Positions 24,919-33,377 of a stretch of DNA of 64,000 nucleotides are shown here, piece after piece. The position numbers and the translations under genes are program-made. The DNA lies in NCBI RefSeq assembly GCF_016820445.1, contig NZ_JADHDT010000002.1:434001-498000 (forward strand). Direction: 5' to 3'. Each line of letters begins with the position of its first letter. The stretch's first letter is position 1. The DNA is from Sphingomonas beigongshangi (GTDB lineage Bacteria > Pseudomonadota > Alphaproteobacteria > Sphingomonadales > Sphingomonadaceae). The notes beneath the pieces are model-generated. The model was given only the letters and a program-made list of their open reading frames with translations. It did no database searches and was not told where the DNA came from.

Positions 24919-26028
24919 ATGCGGTTGTTCGGAAAACGGACGCGCGACGGCGCGCGCCCGGCACTGGCGCGTGGCGCGGGACCGATGGAGGCGGGGACGT
25001 GGCCCCGGTCCTATGAGGCGCAATTGCGCGAGGGCTTTGCCGGCAATCCGATCGCGCAGCGCGCGGTCAAGCTGATCGCCGAGGCCGTGGGCGGCGCGCC
25101 GCTGGTCGCGTCGGCGCCCGCGCTCGCCGCCATGGTCGCCGCGCGCGACGGCGGACAGGCGCTGCTGGAGACCGCGGCGGCGCAGCTGCTGCTGCACGGC
25201 AACGCCTATGTGCAGGTGCTGCGCGATCCGGAGGGCGGCGCGGTCGCGCTTTATGCGCTGCGGCCCGAGCGCGTGTCGGTCGAGGTCGACGCCGGCGGCT
25301 GGCCCGCCGCCTATCGCTATCGCGTGGGCGAGCGGGTGGCGCGGCTGACGGCCGAGGGGCCACGGCCGGACGTGATCCACGTCCGCAGCTTCAATCCGCT
25401 CGACGACCATTACGGCATGGGGTGCCTGGGCGTCGCCGCGCCGGGGATCGCGATCCACAATGCGGCGGCACGGTGGAACAAGGCGCTGCTCGACAATGCC
25501 GCCCGGCCGTCCGGGGCGCTGGTCTACGATCCCGGCGACGGATCGGCCCTGTCGGCGGACCAGTTCGACCGGCTGAAGGCGGAGATGGAGGCGGGATTCG
25601 CGGGGGCGGGCAATGCCGGGCGGCCGATGCTGCTGGAAGGCGGGCTAAAATGGCAGGCGCTGTCGCTGTCGCCCGCCGACATGGACTTCGTCGGGCTGAA
25701 GGCGACGGCGGCGCGCGACATCGCGCTCGCCTTCGGCGTGCCGCCGATGCTGCTCGGCCTGCCCGGCGATGCGACCTATGCGAATTATCGCGAGGCGAAC
25801 CGGGCCCTGTGGCGCCTGACGGTGCTGCCGCTCGCCGACACGCTGCTGCGGGGCCTGGCGCAGGGGCTGGCGGGCTGGTTCGAGGGGGCGGCGCTGGCGG
25901 TCGACCTCGACCATGTGCCGGCGCTGGCGGAGGAGCGCGCGCAATTGTGGGCCTCCGTCACCGCGGCGGATTTCCTGACGCTGGACGAGAAGCGGGCGAT
26001 GCTCGGGATCGGGGAGGCGCGGCGATGA
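24919..26028 (+). CDS. GTA portal protein (HK97 type, gp3)
   Basis: The 369-aa protein carries the portal signature. NPIAQRAVKLIAEAVGGAPL is followed by LLLHGNAYVQVLRDPEGGAV and VIHVRSFNPLDDHYGMGCLG. A later stretch, KATAARDIALAFGVPPMLLG with YANYREANRALWRLTVLPL, is typical of phage portal proteins. Twelve copies would form the DNA entry ring of the head. The start MRLFGKR follows AGGAGAGATGGG. The stop overlaps the next start (ATGA). Confidence 0.95.
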   Translation: MRLFGKRTRDGARPALARGAGPMEAGTWPRSYEAQLREGFAGNPIAQRAVKLIAEAVGGAPLVASAPALAAMVAARDGGQALLETAAAQLLLHGNAYVQVLRDPEGGAVALYALRPERVSVEVDAGGWPAAYRYRVGERVARLTAEGPRPDVIHVRSFNPLDDHYGMGCLGVAAPGIAIHNAAARWNKALLDNAARPSGALVYDPGDGSALSADQFDRLKAEMEAGFAGAGNAGRPMLLEGGLKWQALSLSPADMDFVGLKATAARDIALAFGVPPMLLGLPGDATYANYREANRALWRLTVLPLADTLLRGLAQGLAGWFEGAALAVDLDHVPALAEERAQLWASVTAADFLTLDEKRAMLGIGEARR

Positions 26029-26318
26029 GCGGTGACGTGCTGACGCAGCTGCTGGCGCAGGGCGCGCGCGAGGGCGCGGACGTGACGACGCTGCGCGCGA
26101 TCGTCGAGGAGGCGGGCGAGCTGGGGGCGACGCGGGCGCTGACGCGGCTGGGGCTGGCGGACGAGGCGGCGCATGGCGACCTTGCCGAACTGCGCCAGCT
26201 GATCGGTGCGTGGCGGGCGGCCAAGACCTCCGCGTGGAAGGCGGCGGCGGGCTGGTGCGCGGCGCTGTTGCTGACGGGACTGGCGATCAAGCTGGGGTTC
26301 GGCGCGTGGCTGCGCTGA
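26025..26318 (+). CDS. small membrane-anchored protein in the GTA operon (DUF6127-like)
   Basis: The 97-aa protein has a helical soluble part (VTTLRAIVEEAGELGATRAL, then LAELRQLIGAWRAAKTSAWK) and one C-terminal membrane helix (about 75-96: AGWCAALLLTGLAIKLGFGA). In sphingomonad GTA clusters a small protein of this layout (DUF6127, as I recall it) sits between portal and protease genes, like gp3.5 in Rhodobacter. Its role is unknown. It overlaps the portal stop by 4 bp and the protease start by 13 bp. Confidence 0.65.
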   Translation: MSGDVLTQLLAQGAREGADVTTLRAIVEEAGELGATRALTRLGLADEAAHGDLAELRQLIGAWRAAKTSAWKAAAGWCAALLLTGLAIKLGFGAWLR

Positions 26319-26677
26319 GCTTCGCGGGCTATGCCGCCGTGTTCGACCGCGTCGACCGTGCCGGCGACGTTATGCGGGCCGGCGCCTTTGCCGGGGCGGA
26401 CGCGGTGCCGCTGCTGCGCGATCATCGCGGCGCGCCGGTGGGGCGGATCGATGCGATCGGGGAGGATGCGCGCGGCCTGCGCGTCACCGGGACGATCGAC
26501 GATGCGGCGGTGGCGCGGCTCGTGCGCTGCGGCGCGCTGGCGGGGCTGTCGGTCGGCTATCGGCCGCTGGCGGTGCGCCAGGGCGCGCGGCGCGAACTGC
26601 TGCGCGTCGCGCTGGCGGAAGTGAGCCTGGTGGCGGTGCCGATGCAGCCGCTGGCACGGATCGACCGACTCGGCTGA
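26306..26677 (+). CDS. GTA prohead protease (HK97 family, gp4)
   Basis: The 123-aa protein begins VAALSFAGYAAVFDRVDRAG, the usual start of HK97 prohead proteases. The likely catalytic His is in PLLRDHRGAPVGRI, the Ser in ALAGLSVGYRPLAV, and VALAEVSLVAVPMQP follows. It trims capsid subunits during head maturation. The start is taken as GTG because the preceding in-frame codons overlap the upstream gene and do not match the family. It is a short family member without a C-terminal extension. Confidence 0.88.
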   Translation: MAALSFAGYAAVFDRVDRAGDVMRAGAFAGADAVPLLRDHRGAPVGRIDAIGEDARGLRVTGTIDDAAVARLVRCGALAGLSVGYRPLAVRQGARRELLRVALAEVSLVAVPMQPLARIDRLG

Positions 26678-26706
26678 GCGGCGGGTTTCAACGAGGGAGA
26701 AAAGGC

Positions 26707-27705
26707 ATGGACGTGGTCGAGAGGCCGGCGCTGGACGGCGCGCGGGCGGAAGAGAGCGGGGCGTTCGCGAGCTTCGTGCGGAGCGGCGCGACGCTGGAGA
26801 TGAAGGCGTTCACCGGCGTCAGCGGCGACGCCGGCGGCTATGCGGTGCCGCGCGAGATCGACGCGCAGATCGCGTCGGTGATGAAGACCATCTCGCCGAT
26901 CCGCGGCATCGCGCAGGTGGTGCAGGTCGGGTCGGCGGGCTATCGCAAGCTGATTACCACCGGCGGGACGCCGTCCGGCTGGGCGGCGGAGACCGCGGCG
27001 CGGCCCGAGACGGCGACGCCCGTCTTCGCCGAACTCGTGCCGCCGATGGGCGAGCTATACGCCAATCCCAGCGCGAGCCAGGCGATGCTGGACGACGCGG
27101 CGTTCGACGTCGAGCAATGGCTGGCGGGCGAGATCGGCCAGGAATTCGCCAGGGCGGAGGGCGCGGCCTTCGTCAACGGCAGCGGCGTCAACCGTCCCAA
27201 GGGGTTCCTGCAGGCGCCGACCGCGGCGGCGAAGGACGGCGCGCGGCCGCTGGGGACGCTGCAATATCTGGCGACGGGCAGCGCGGGCGATTTCGGCGCG
27301 GGCGCGGACGAGCGGCTGGTCGATCTGGTCCAGAGCCTGCGCGCGCCGTACCGGCAGGGCGCGTGCTTCGTCATGAACGCCGCGACGCTGGCCCGCATCC
27401 GCAAGCTGAAGAGCGGCGACGGCGTTCCCCTGTGGCAGCCGAGCCTGGCGGGCGGGCAGCCGGCGACGCTGCTCGGCTATCCGGTCGTCGAGGCGGAGGA
27501 CATGCCCGACATCGCGCCGAACAGCCTGTCGATCGCGTTCGGCAATTTCCGGGCCGGCTATCTGATCGCCGAGCGCAGCGAGACCGCGATCCTGCGCGAT
27601 CCCTATACCAACAAGCCGTTCGTCAGCTTCTACGCGACGCGGCGCATCGGTGGGTGCGTCGCCGACAGCGAGGCGATCAAGCTGATGAAGTTCGCGGCGG
27701 CGTGA
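26707..27705 (+). CDS. GTA major capsid protein (HK97 fold, gp5)
   Basis: The 332-aa protein matches HK97-type capsids. GGYAVPREIDAQIASVMKTI begins the E-loop side, FVNGSGVNRPKGFL is the conserved NG-GxGxxxPxGfl motif, and LLGYPVVEAEDMPDIAPNSL with IAFGNFRAGYLIAERSETAI lies in the A and P domains. The first ~35 residues form a short delta-like segment. GAGGGAGAAAAGG gives a good ribosome site. High expression would be expected during GTA production. Confidence 0.96.
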   Translation: MDVVERPALDGARAEESGAFASFVRSGATLEMKAFTGVSGDAGGYAVPREIDAQIASVMKTISPIRGIAQVVQVGSAGYRKLITTGGTPSGWAAETAARPETATPVFAELVPPMGELYANPSASQAMLDDAAFDVEQWLAGEIGQEFARAEGAAFVNGSGVNRPKGFLQAPTAAAKDGARPLGTLQYLATGSAGDFGAGADERLVDLVQSLRAPYRQGACFVMNAATLARIRKLKSGDGVPLWQPSLAGGQPATLLGYPVVEAEDMPDIAPNSLSIAFGNFRAGYLIAERSETAILRDPYTNKPFVSFYATRRIGGCVADSEAIKLMKFAAA

Positions 27706-27813
27706 GGCGACGGGCGAGGGGGTGGGTCCGGGCGGGGGCCGCCCGAAGGGGGGGCGGTGCCGGGCGGGCGCCGCTCCCTCGCACGGGCGGAGCGATGAAG
27801 GCGGGAGGCGCGA

Positions 27814-28335
27814 ATGGCGGAGGGGGCATTTCCCGCCGCGGCGGTCGCGGATGCGGCGGCGGCGGCGGGCGCATATCTGCGCGTCGAGGCGGATGCGGTG
27901 ATGGCGCGATGCGCCGACTGCGCGCTCGGCGTGGCGGAGGACTTTTGCGGACGGACCTGGATCCGGCGCACGCACGAAGCGGTGATCGGCGCGGGCAACG
28001 GCTGGCAGCGGCTGGCGCGGGCGCCGGTCGCCGGGATCACTGGCGCGGTCGGCCTGCCGGCGGAGGGCGCGCCGTTCGTGCTGCCGGTCGAGGCCTATGG
28101 CTATGACATCGACAGCGGCGGCGTCGGCTGGGTGCGCGTGCTGGCGCCCGGCGCGGCGGGGCGGGTGGCGATCAGCTATGTCGCGGGGCTGGGCGATTGG
28201 GGCGACCTGCCGGGGCCCGTCGCGACGGGCGTCACGCTGATCGCGGCGCATCTGTTCGAGCATCGCGAGGCGGACGCGCAGCCGCCCGCGGCGGTCGCCG
28301 CGCTGCTGCGGCCCTATCGTCAGGTGCGGCTGTGA
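27814..28335 (+). CDS. GTA head-tail connector (gp6 position)
   Basis: The 173-aa protein has an Ala-rich helical start (AVADAAAAAGAYLRVEADAV), CALGVAEDFCGRTWI and the conserved end AAHLFEHREADAQPPAAVAA followed by LLRPYRQVRL, as in head-tail connector proteins of the gp6 type. It should sit below the portal. No separate gp7-like stopper gene follows; the next gene is the DUF3168 tail terminator. The 108-bp gap before it is GC-rich and shows no gene. Confidence 0.82.
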   Translation: MAEGAFPAAAVADAAAAAGAYLRVEADAVMARCADCALGVAEDFCGRTWIRRTHEAVIGAGNGWQRLARAPVAGITGAVGLPAEGAPFVLPVEAYGYDIDSGGVGWVRVLAPGAAGRVAISYVAGLGDWGDLPGPVATGVTLIAAHLFEHREADAQPPAAVAALLRPYRQVRL

Positions 28336-28715
28336 ACGGCGCGGGCGAGGCGCTGCGCGCGGCCATGCTCCGCCAGCTCGCGCCGCTCCGCGTGTTCGAT
28401 GCGCCGCCGGTGCGCGCCGCGCTGCCCTATGCGGTGGTCGGCGAGCCGGTGCTGGCGGCGATCGACGCGGCGGGCCTGAGCGGGCGCGGCGGCACGATCG
28501 TGATCGCGGCGGAGGACGAGGGGGAGGCACCCGACCGGCTGCGCCGTCTGCTGGCGGGGGTGGAAGCGGCGGTTGACGCGATGCCGACGGACCTCGGCGC
28601 GGGCGGCTGGCGGCTGGCGAGCGTCGCGCTCTCGCGCAGCCGGATCGTGGGCAAAGGGCGGCGCTGGACCGGCATGACCGAATTCGCGGTGCGCCTGTAC
28701 CGCGCGAACGGGTGA
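28332..28715 (+). CDS. GTA tail terminator protein (DUF3168, gp8)
   Basis: The 127-aa protein fits DUF3168. MLRQLAPLRVFDAPPVRAAL and PYAVVGEPVLAAIDAAGLSG are followed by APDRLRRLLAGVEAAVDAMP and a closing strand with RIVGKGRRWTGMTEFAVRLY. In the Rhodobacter GTA this protein caps the tail tube. The start is a GTG overlapping the connector stop (GTGA), so translation is coupled. The stop is followed by a 37-bp gap with a ribosome site for the major tail gene. Confidence 0.85.
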   Translation: MNGAGEALRAAMLRQLAPLRVFDAPPVRAALPYAVVGEPVLAAIDAAGLSGRGGTIVIAAEDEGEAPDRLRRLLAGVEAAVDAMPTDLGAGGWRLASVALSRSRIVGKGRRWTGMTEFAVRLYRANG

Positions 28716-28752
28716 CGGGCCCGCACCGCATGACAACGAAGGGAGACGGGAT

Positions 28753-29160
28753 ATGGCAGTGGAACGGGGCAGCGCGTTTCTGCTCAAGGTCGGCGACGGC
28801 GGGGCGAACCCCGTCTTCGCGACGGTGGCGGGACTGCGCACGACGCAGCTCAGCATCAACGGCGAGACGGTGGTGGTGACCACCAAGGATTCGGGCGGCT
28901 GGCGGCAATTGCTGTCCGGCGCCGGCGTGCGCAGCGTCAGCGTGTCGGGCGCGGGCGTCTTCACCGGATCGGCGGCGGAAGCGCGGATCAAGGGCAATGC
29001 GCTCGCCGGCACGACCGACGATTATCGGCTGAGCTTCGAGGGGGGCGACAGCCTGACCGGGCGCTTCCTCGTCACGCGCCTGGACTATGCGGGCGATTTC
29101 AACGGCGAACGCTCGTACACATTGAGCCTGGAGAGCGCCGGCCCGGTGGTGGCGGCATGA
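28753..29160 (+). CDS. GTA major tail protein (TP901-1 family, gp9)
   Basis: The 135-aa protein has the TP901-1 tail tube pattern: RGSAFLLKVGDGG, AGLRTTQLSINGETVVVTTK, DSGGWRQLLSGAGVRSVSVS and a late LDYAGDFNGERSYTLSLESA. It polymerises into the tail tube. AAGGGAGA lies before the ATG. The stop overlaps the following gp10 start. Confidence 0.93.
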   Translation: MAVERGSAFLLKVGDGGANPVFATVAGLRTTQLSINGETVVVTTKDSGGWRQLLSGAGVRSVSVSGAGVFTGSAAEARIKGNALAGTTDDYRLSFEGGDSLTGRFLVTRLDYAGDFNGERSYTLSLESAGPVVAA

Positions 29161-29471
29161 CGGCGCCGGCCAATCCGATGCGCGGCGAGGCGGCCGTGCG
29201 GGTCAACGGCACGGACCTGGTGCTGCGCCCCAGCTTCCAGGCGCTGGTCGCGGCGGAGGGCGAACTGGGGCCGCTCTTCGCGCTGGTCGAACGCGCCGTC
29301 GCGGGCAGACTGTCGCTCGCCGAGACGGTGGCGCTGTTCTGGCATTGCCTGCGCGAGGTGCCGGAGGGGGTGACGCGCGAGGTGCTGGGCGAGGCGCTGG
29401 CGGCGATGGGGCTGGCGAAACTGGCGCCGGTGCTGCGCGTGCTGCTGAGCCAGATCCTGGCGGGGCGCTGA
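29157..29471 (+). CDS. GTA gp10-like tail assembly protein
   Basis: The 104-aa protein matches the GTA gp10 family: NPMRGEAAVRVNGTDLVLRP, SFQALVAAEGELGPLFALVE, then a helix with LSLAETVALFWHCLREVP and an end LAKLAPVLRVLLSQILAG. It is thought to be a tail assembly chaperone acting with gp10.1. Start and stop are tightly packed against its neighbours (ATGA overlap, 1-bp gap). Confidence 0.88.
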   Translation: MTAPANPMRGEAAVRVNGTDLVLRPSFQALVAAEGELGPLFALVERAVAGRLSLAETVALFWHCLREVPEGVTREVLGEALAAMGLAKLAPVLRVLLSQILAGR

Positions 29472-29472
29472 A

Positions 29473-29676
29473 ATGTCGACGTTCGGGGAGGGGGCGGCGC
29501 GGCTGGCGGGGATCGTCGGGGCGGGGCTGGGGTGGAGCCCCGACGCCTTCTGGCAGGCGACGCCGGCGGAGATCGCCGCCGTGGTCGCGGGCGTCGCTGC
29601 GCCCCAGGGCGCAACGGTGCCGCCCGCCGATGCGGCGCTGATTGCGCGGTTGCAGAAGGAGCATCCCGATGGATGA
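29473..29676 (+). CDS. GTA tail assembly chaperone (gp10.1)
   Basis: The 67-aa protein contains AARLAGIVGAGLGWSPDAFW and TPAEIAAVVAGVAA, the WxPxxFWxATPxEl pattern of phage tail assembly chaperones of GTA clusters. It overlaps the tape measure gene by 8 bp. No frameshift site of the lambda G/GT type is needed here because gp10 and gp10.1 are separate genes. Confidence 0.85.
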   Translation: MSTFGEGAARLAGIVGAGLGWSPDAFWQATPAEIAAVVAGVAAPQGATVPPADAALIARLQKEHPDG

Positions 29677-30214
29677 CCTGGAGACGATGGCGACGCGGGT
29701 ACGGCTGGATACGGGCGCGTTCGCGCGCGAGGTCGAGGCGATGCGCGGCACGCTGGAGGGCACGCTGGGCCTGGGTGCGATGCGGGCGGGGCGATCGATC
29801 GAGACCGCGCTGCTGCGCGCGGCCAAACAGGGCGCATTCGGCTTCGACCAGTTGAAGAGCGTGGCGCTGGCCGCGCTCGGCGAGATCGCGCGTGCGGCGA
29901 TCGGGGCGGGCGTGGGCGCGGCGACGGGCGGCCAGGCGCAGACGCTGGGCGGGGCGCTGGTAAGCCTGCTCGGCCTTGCCGGGCGCGCGACGGGCGGTCC
30001 GGTGTCGCCGGGACAAGCCTATATGGTCGGCGAGCGCGGCCCCGAACTGTTCGTGCCGACCAGCGCCGGACGGGTGGAACCGTCGCCGCCGGCCGCGGCA
30101 CGCGACTTACGAGTCGCCATCACCGTGCGCGCGGAGCCCGGCGCGGCGCCGGCGGCTTTGCAGCAATCGAGCCGGCAGGTGGCGCGCGCGGTCAAGGCCG
30201 CGCTGGAGGGGTGA
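29669..30214 (+). CDS. GTA tail tape measure protein (gp11), short form
   Basis: The 181-aa protein has an amphipathic helical start (VRLDTGAFAREVEAMRGTLE), a Gly/Ala hydrophobic segment (LAALGEIARAAIGAGVGAAT) and the characteristic RATGGPVSPGQAYMVGERGP followed by ELFVPTSAGRV of tape measure C-termini. Its small size fits the very short tails of GTAs. It overlaps gp10.1 by 8 bp. Confidence 0.88.
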   Translation: MDDLETMATRVRLDTGAFAREVEAMRGTLEGTLGLGAMRAGRSIETALLRAAKQGAFGFDQLKSVALAALGEIARAAIGAGVGAATGGQAQTLGGALVSLLGLAGRATGGPVSPGQAYMVGERGPELFVPTSAGRVEPSPPAAARDLRVAITVRAEPGAAPAALQQSSRQVARAVKAALEG

Positions 30215-30300
30215 GGCGGTCACGTCCGGCCGGCCTGTCCCGGGCGAAAGGGCGATCGCCGCCTTTTCCGTGCGATCGCAATCACAGGGAGACACGCGCC

Positions 30301-32580
30301 ATGGGGCATTGGTTGTGCCGCGCGCGGGCCGGGCAGGTCGAAGGCGTGGTGACGCGGTTCGACCCGCGTTTCTGGACGGTCAACTTTCCGCGCCCGATGA
30401 TGGCGGCGGTGACGACGACCGCGTCGGACGCGCTGCGCGTCGATGCGGTCTTCTACAAGCGCGACGATCTCGCCGGGCTGATCTGGGAGGCGGAGGATCG
30501 CTGGGACCATCCGCTGCTGCGCTATGCGACCGCGCGCGATTTCCGCGACTGCCGCCTGCACTTCCGCTGGCGCTCGCAGGGGGTGCGCGCGCTCGACGCG
30601 GTCAACGGCCCGGTGCTGACGATCGAGGGGCGCGACAGCCTGGGGCAGCCGCGATCCTGGTACGTTCGGCTGTGGAATTATGCGACCGGCACGCCCGAGG
30701 ACGCGCGGGTCACCATCGATTTCGCGCGTGTCGCGGGCGGGTTCCTGTTGCCGGGCGAGGCGGATCCGGTGTGGGCGGGCGACGTGGATCGCATGTTCGT
30801 GTCGCTGGTGCCGCCCGGGTACGACGGTGTCGACGGACCGCTTCCGGTGGCGCAGGAGGCCTGGGTCGAGCTGACCGACATCGGGTGCGAGGGGCCGGGA
30901 TCGGTGCTGGCGATCGGCGACGCGGTGTTGCCGGAACAGGTCTTCCAGATCGCCAGCGGCTATGACGACAGCTACAATCTGACGCCGGCGCGGCTGCTCC
31001 GCAACGCGCTGCATCTCGGCTATCGCGGCGCGATCACGCATTATGTCGGGATGAGCCACTATTTCCGGCTCGAGGCACTGTACGGCGGCTATTACGTCAG
31101 CCTGTCCGGCGGTGCGCTCAACACCGCCTGCGCCGCCTGGCATCGCGATTTCGCGGCACGCGCGCAGGCGCTGGGCTATGACATCATCTGGTCGATGAGC
31201 TACGAGCTGTTCGACGCGCATTGCTGGAACGACTGGAAGCAGCGCGCCGCCGACGGCAGTCCGGCGCTGACCGGCTGGACGCCGCCGTCGACGTTGCTCA
31301 GCCCCGCCCATGCGGGTGCGATGGCCTATCTGCGACAGGTCGCGGCGGCATTCATGGGACTGGCGGTCGCAGCCGGCCTGGCGGCGAAATTCCAGGTCGG
31401 CGAGCCGTGGTGGTGGACGATGGCCGACGGGCGGCCATGCCTCTACGATGCGGCGGCGGTGGCGGCGTTCGCACCGGCGGCGATCCCCACGCTGCGCGCA
31501 CCGTTGAGCGCGGACCAGCGCGCGACGCTGGATCGTGCGGGGGCCTGCCTGGCCGCATCGACCGCGGCCCTGTGCGCGGCGGCCAGAGCGGTCGCACCGG
31601 GCTGCGTCACGCACCTCCTCACGTTCCTGCCGACGGTGCTCGATACCGCGGCGCCGGAGGCGAAGCGGGCCAACATGCCGGTCGGCTGGGCCTATCCGGC
31701 GTTCGATGTGCTCCAGCTGGAGGATTACGACTGGGTCACCGCGGGCGACAGCGTCGCCACGACGCGCGGCGTCGCGGCGGCGGAGGCACGGCTGCGCTAT
31801 CCGCCGGCGCGGCAGCATTACCTGTCCGGGTTCGTGCTCGATGCCGCGAAAGCCGATCAGTGGACCATGATCGAGGCGGCGGCCGCGGCGGCAAGGGCGC
31901 GCGGCGTCGCCTCGGTGGTGCTGTGGGCCCTCCCGCAGGTGATGCGCGACGGCTTCATACGTTTCGACGATGCGGACGGCGGCGGGGAGGATGCGATGCA
32001 GGCCTATGACGACGTGCTGTTCCCGATCGCGCTGGGACGCGAGGCACAGGTCTCGCCGACCTTCTCGACGGATATCCTGACGGCGGCCGGCGGTGCGGAA
32101 CAGCGCAATGCCCGCTGGGCGGAGGCGCGGACGCATTACGATATCGGCCCCGGCCTGCGCGCCGAGGCGGATGTCGCGATCCTGCTCGCCTTCTTTCGCG
32201 CCCGGATGGGGCCGGCGCGGGCGTTCCGCCTGCGCGACCCCTTCGACAGTCGCGGCGTCGACGAGGCGATCGGCACCGGCGACGGCGTGACGCGACGCTT
32301 CCCGCTGGTGCGGCATTATGGCGAGGCGACGCGGCGCATCGTGCGCCCGGTCCCGGGCAGCGTCAGCATCGCGGTCGCCGGCCAGCCCACGCAGGGCTTT
32401 TCGGTGGACGGCGACGGCGTGGTGACGCTGGACGCCGCGCCGGCGGCGGGCGCGGCGGTGACGGCGAGCTTCACCTTCGACGTGGTGGTGCGGTTCGCGG
32501 AGGACCGGCTGACCGTCAATCGCGCGACCTTCCTCGCCGGCGAGGCGCCGTCGGTGCCGCTGATCGAGGTGCGGCCATGA
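30301..32580 (+). CDS. GTA distal tail protein (DUF2460, gp12) fused to a large N-terminal domain
   Basis: The 759-aa protein ends (about 580-759) in a DUF2460 domain: EAQVSPTFSTDILTAAGGAE, ILLAFFRARMGPARAFRLRD and a VRFAEDRLTV-APSVPLIEVR end, as in Rhodobacter gp12 (about 210 aa). The first ~575 residues are extra. A beta-rich part (1-210) is followed by a TIM-barrel-like section with aromatic-rich strands (GYRGAITHYVGMSHYFRLEA, ALGYDIIWSMSYELFDAHCW, KFQVGEPWWWTMADGRPCLY) that looks like a glycoside hydrolase or carbohydrate-binding fold. Such long DUF2460 proteins occur in other sphingomonads. The start follows AGGGAGACACGC. The role of the extension, perhaps cell-surface glycan recognition, is inferred. 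Confidence 0.85.
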   Translation: MGHWLCRARAGQVEGVVTRFDPRFWTVNFPRPMMAAVTTTASDALRVDAVFYKRDDLAGLIWEAEDRWDHPLLRYATARDFRDCRLHFRWRSQGVRALDAVNGPVLTIEGRDSLGQPRSWYVRLWNYATGTPEDARVTIDFARVAGGFLLPGEADPVWAGDVDRMFVSLVPPGYDGVDGPLPVAQEAWVELTDIGCEGPGSVLAIGDAVLPEQVFQIASGYDDSYNLTPARLLRNALHLGYRGAITHYVGMSHYFRLEALYGGYYVSLSGGALNTACAAWHRDFAARAQALGYDIIWSMSYELFDAHCWNDWKQRAADGSPALTGWTPPSTLLSPAHAGAMAYLRQVAAAFMGLAVAAGLAAKFQVGEPWWWTMADGRPCLYDAAAVAAFAPAAIPTLRAPLSADQRATLDRAGACLAASTAALCAAARAVAPGCVTHLLTFLPTVLDTAAPEAKRANMPVGWAYPAFDVLQLEDYDWVTAGDSVATTRGVAAAEARLRYPPARQHYLSGFVLDAAKADQWTMIEAAAAAARARGVASVVLWALPQVMRDGFIRFDDADGGGEDAMQAYDDVLFPIALGREAQVSPTFSTDILTAAGGAEQRNARWAEARTHYDIGPGLRAEADVAILLAFFRARMGPARAFRLRDPFDSRGVDEAIGTGDGVTRRFPLVRHYGEATRRIVRPVPGSVSIAVAGQPTQGFSVDGDGVVTLDAAPAAGAAVTASFTFDVVVRFAEDRLTVNRATFLAGEAPSVPLIEVRP

Positions 32581-33377
32581 GCGGGGATCTGCGCACGATC
32601 GCCCTGTGCTGGCGGGTCGAGCGACGCGACGGGGTGGCGATCGGCCTGACCGCGCACGACCGCGACCTGACCATCGACGGTCTGATCCACCGGGCCTCGC
32701 CCGGGATGACGCCGTCCGCGGTCGTGCGGGCGGCCGGACTCGAGCCGGACACGATGGACGTCGCGGGCGCGCTGACGAGCGGTGCGATCGGAGAGACGGA
32801 CCTGATCGCGGGACGCTGGGACGGCGCGCGGGTGCGGGTGTTCGCGGTCGACTGGTCGGACGGTACGGTCGTCGCGGAGCTGGGCGAGGGGACGATCGGC
32901 GCGGTCGAGCTCGCGCAGGGTGGGTTCACGGCGGAACTGGCGGGGGTGACGGCGGCGCTGGCGCTGCCGGTGGCAGAGGAGACGTCGCCGGAATGCCGTG
33001 CCGAGCTGGGCGATACGCGCTGCCGCATCGCGATGGCGGGCCGGCGGCGGTTCGTTCGTGTCGTCGCGGCGGCCGGGCGGATGATCACGGTCGATGCCGA
33101 CGAACCGTCGGGCGGCGCCTATGCCGATGGGCGGCTGCGCTGGTTCGGCGGTGCCAATGCCGGGCTCGACCAGGCGATCGCCGCGTCGGACGGGCGGACG
33201 GTCGCACTGGCGCAGCCGCCCGCCTTTGCCGTCGCGCCCGGTGCGCTCGTCGAACTGGCCGAGGGATGCGACAAGAGCCTCGCCACCTGCGCAGGCCGGT
33301 TCGGCAATGCCGCGAACTTCCGGGGCGAGCCGCATCTGCCGGGCATCGACCTGCTGACGCGTTACCCCGGTGGGTGA
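32577..33377 (+). CDS. GTA hub protein (DUF2163, gp13)
   Basis: The 266-aa protein has both DUF2163 parts. The N-terminal part has IALCWRVERRDGVAIGLTAH, DRDL, and later DVAGALTSGAIGETDLIAGR. The C-terminal part carries SPECRAELGDTRCRIAM and the Cys-rich EGCDKSLATCAGRFGNAANF with the RGEPHLPGIDLLTRYPGG end typical of phage BR0599/gp13 proteins. In Rhodobacter GTA the conserved Cys bind an iron-sulfur cluster in the baseplate hub. The gene overlaps gp12 by 4 bp and gp14 by 8 bp. Confidence 0.93.
   Translation: MSGDLRTIALCWRVERRDGVAIGLTAHDRDLTIDGLIHRASPGMTPSAVVRAAGLEPDTMDVAGALTSGAIGETDLIAGRWDGARVRVFAVDWSDGTVVAELGEGTIGAVELAQGGFTAELAGVTAALALPVAEETSPECRAELGDTRCRIAMAGRRRFVRVVAAAGRMITVDADEPSGGAYADGRLRWFGGANAGLDQAIAASDGRTVALAQPPAFAVAPGALVELAEGCDKSLATCAGRFGNAANFRGEPHLPGIDLLTRYPGG

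Noticed and set aside
30220..32316. A 698-codon minus-strand frame opposite the gp12 gene
   Set aside because: It is His/Arg-rich, without motifs, antisense to a gene with clear homology.
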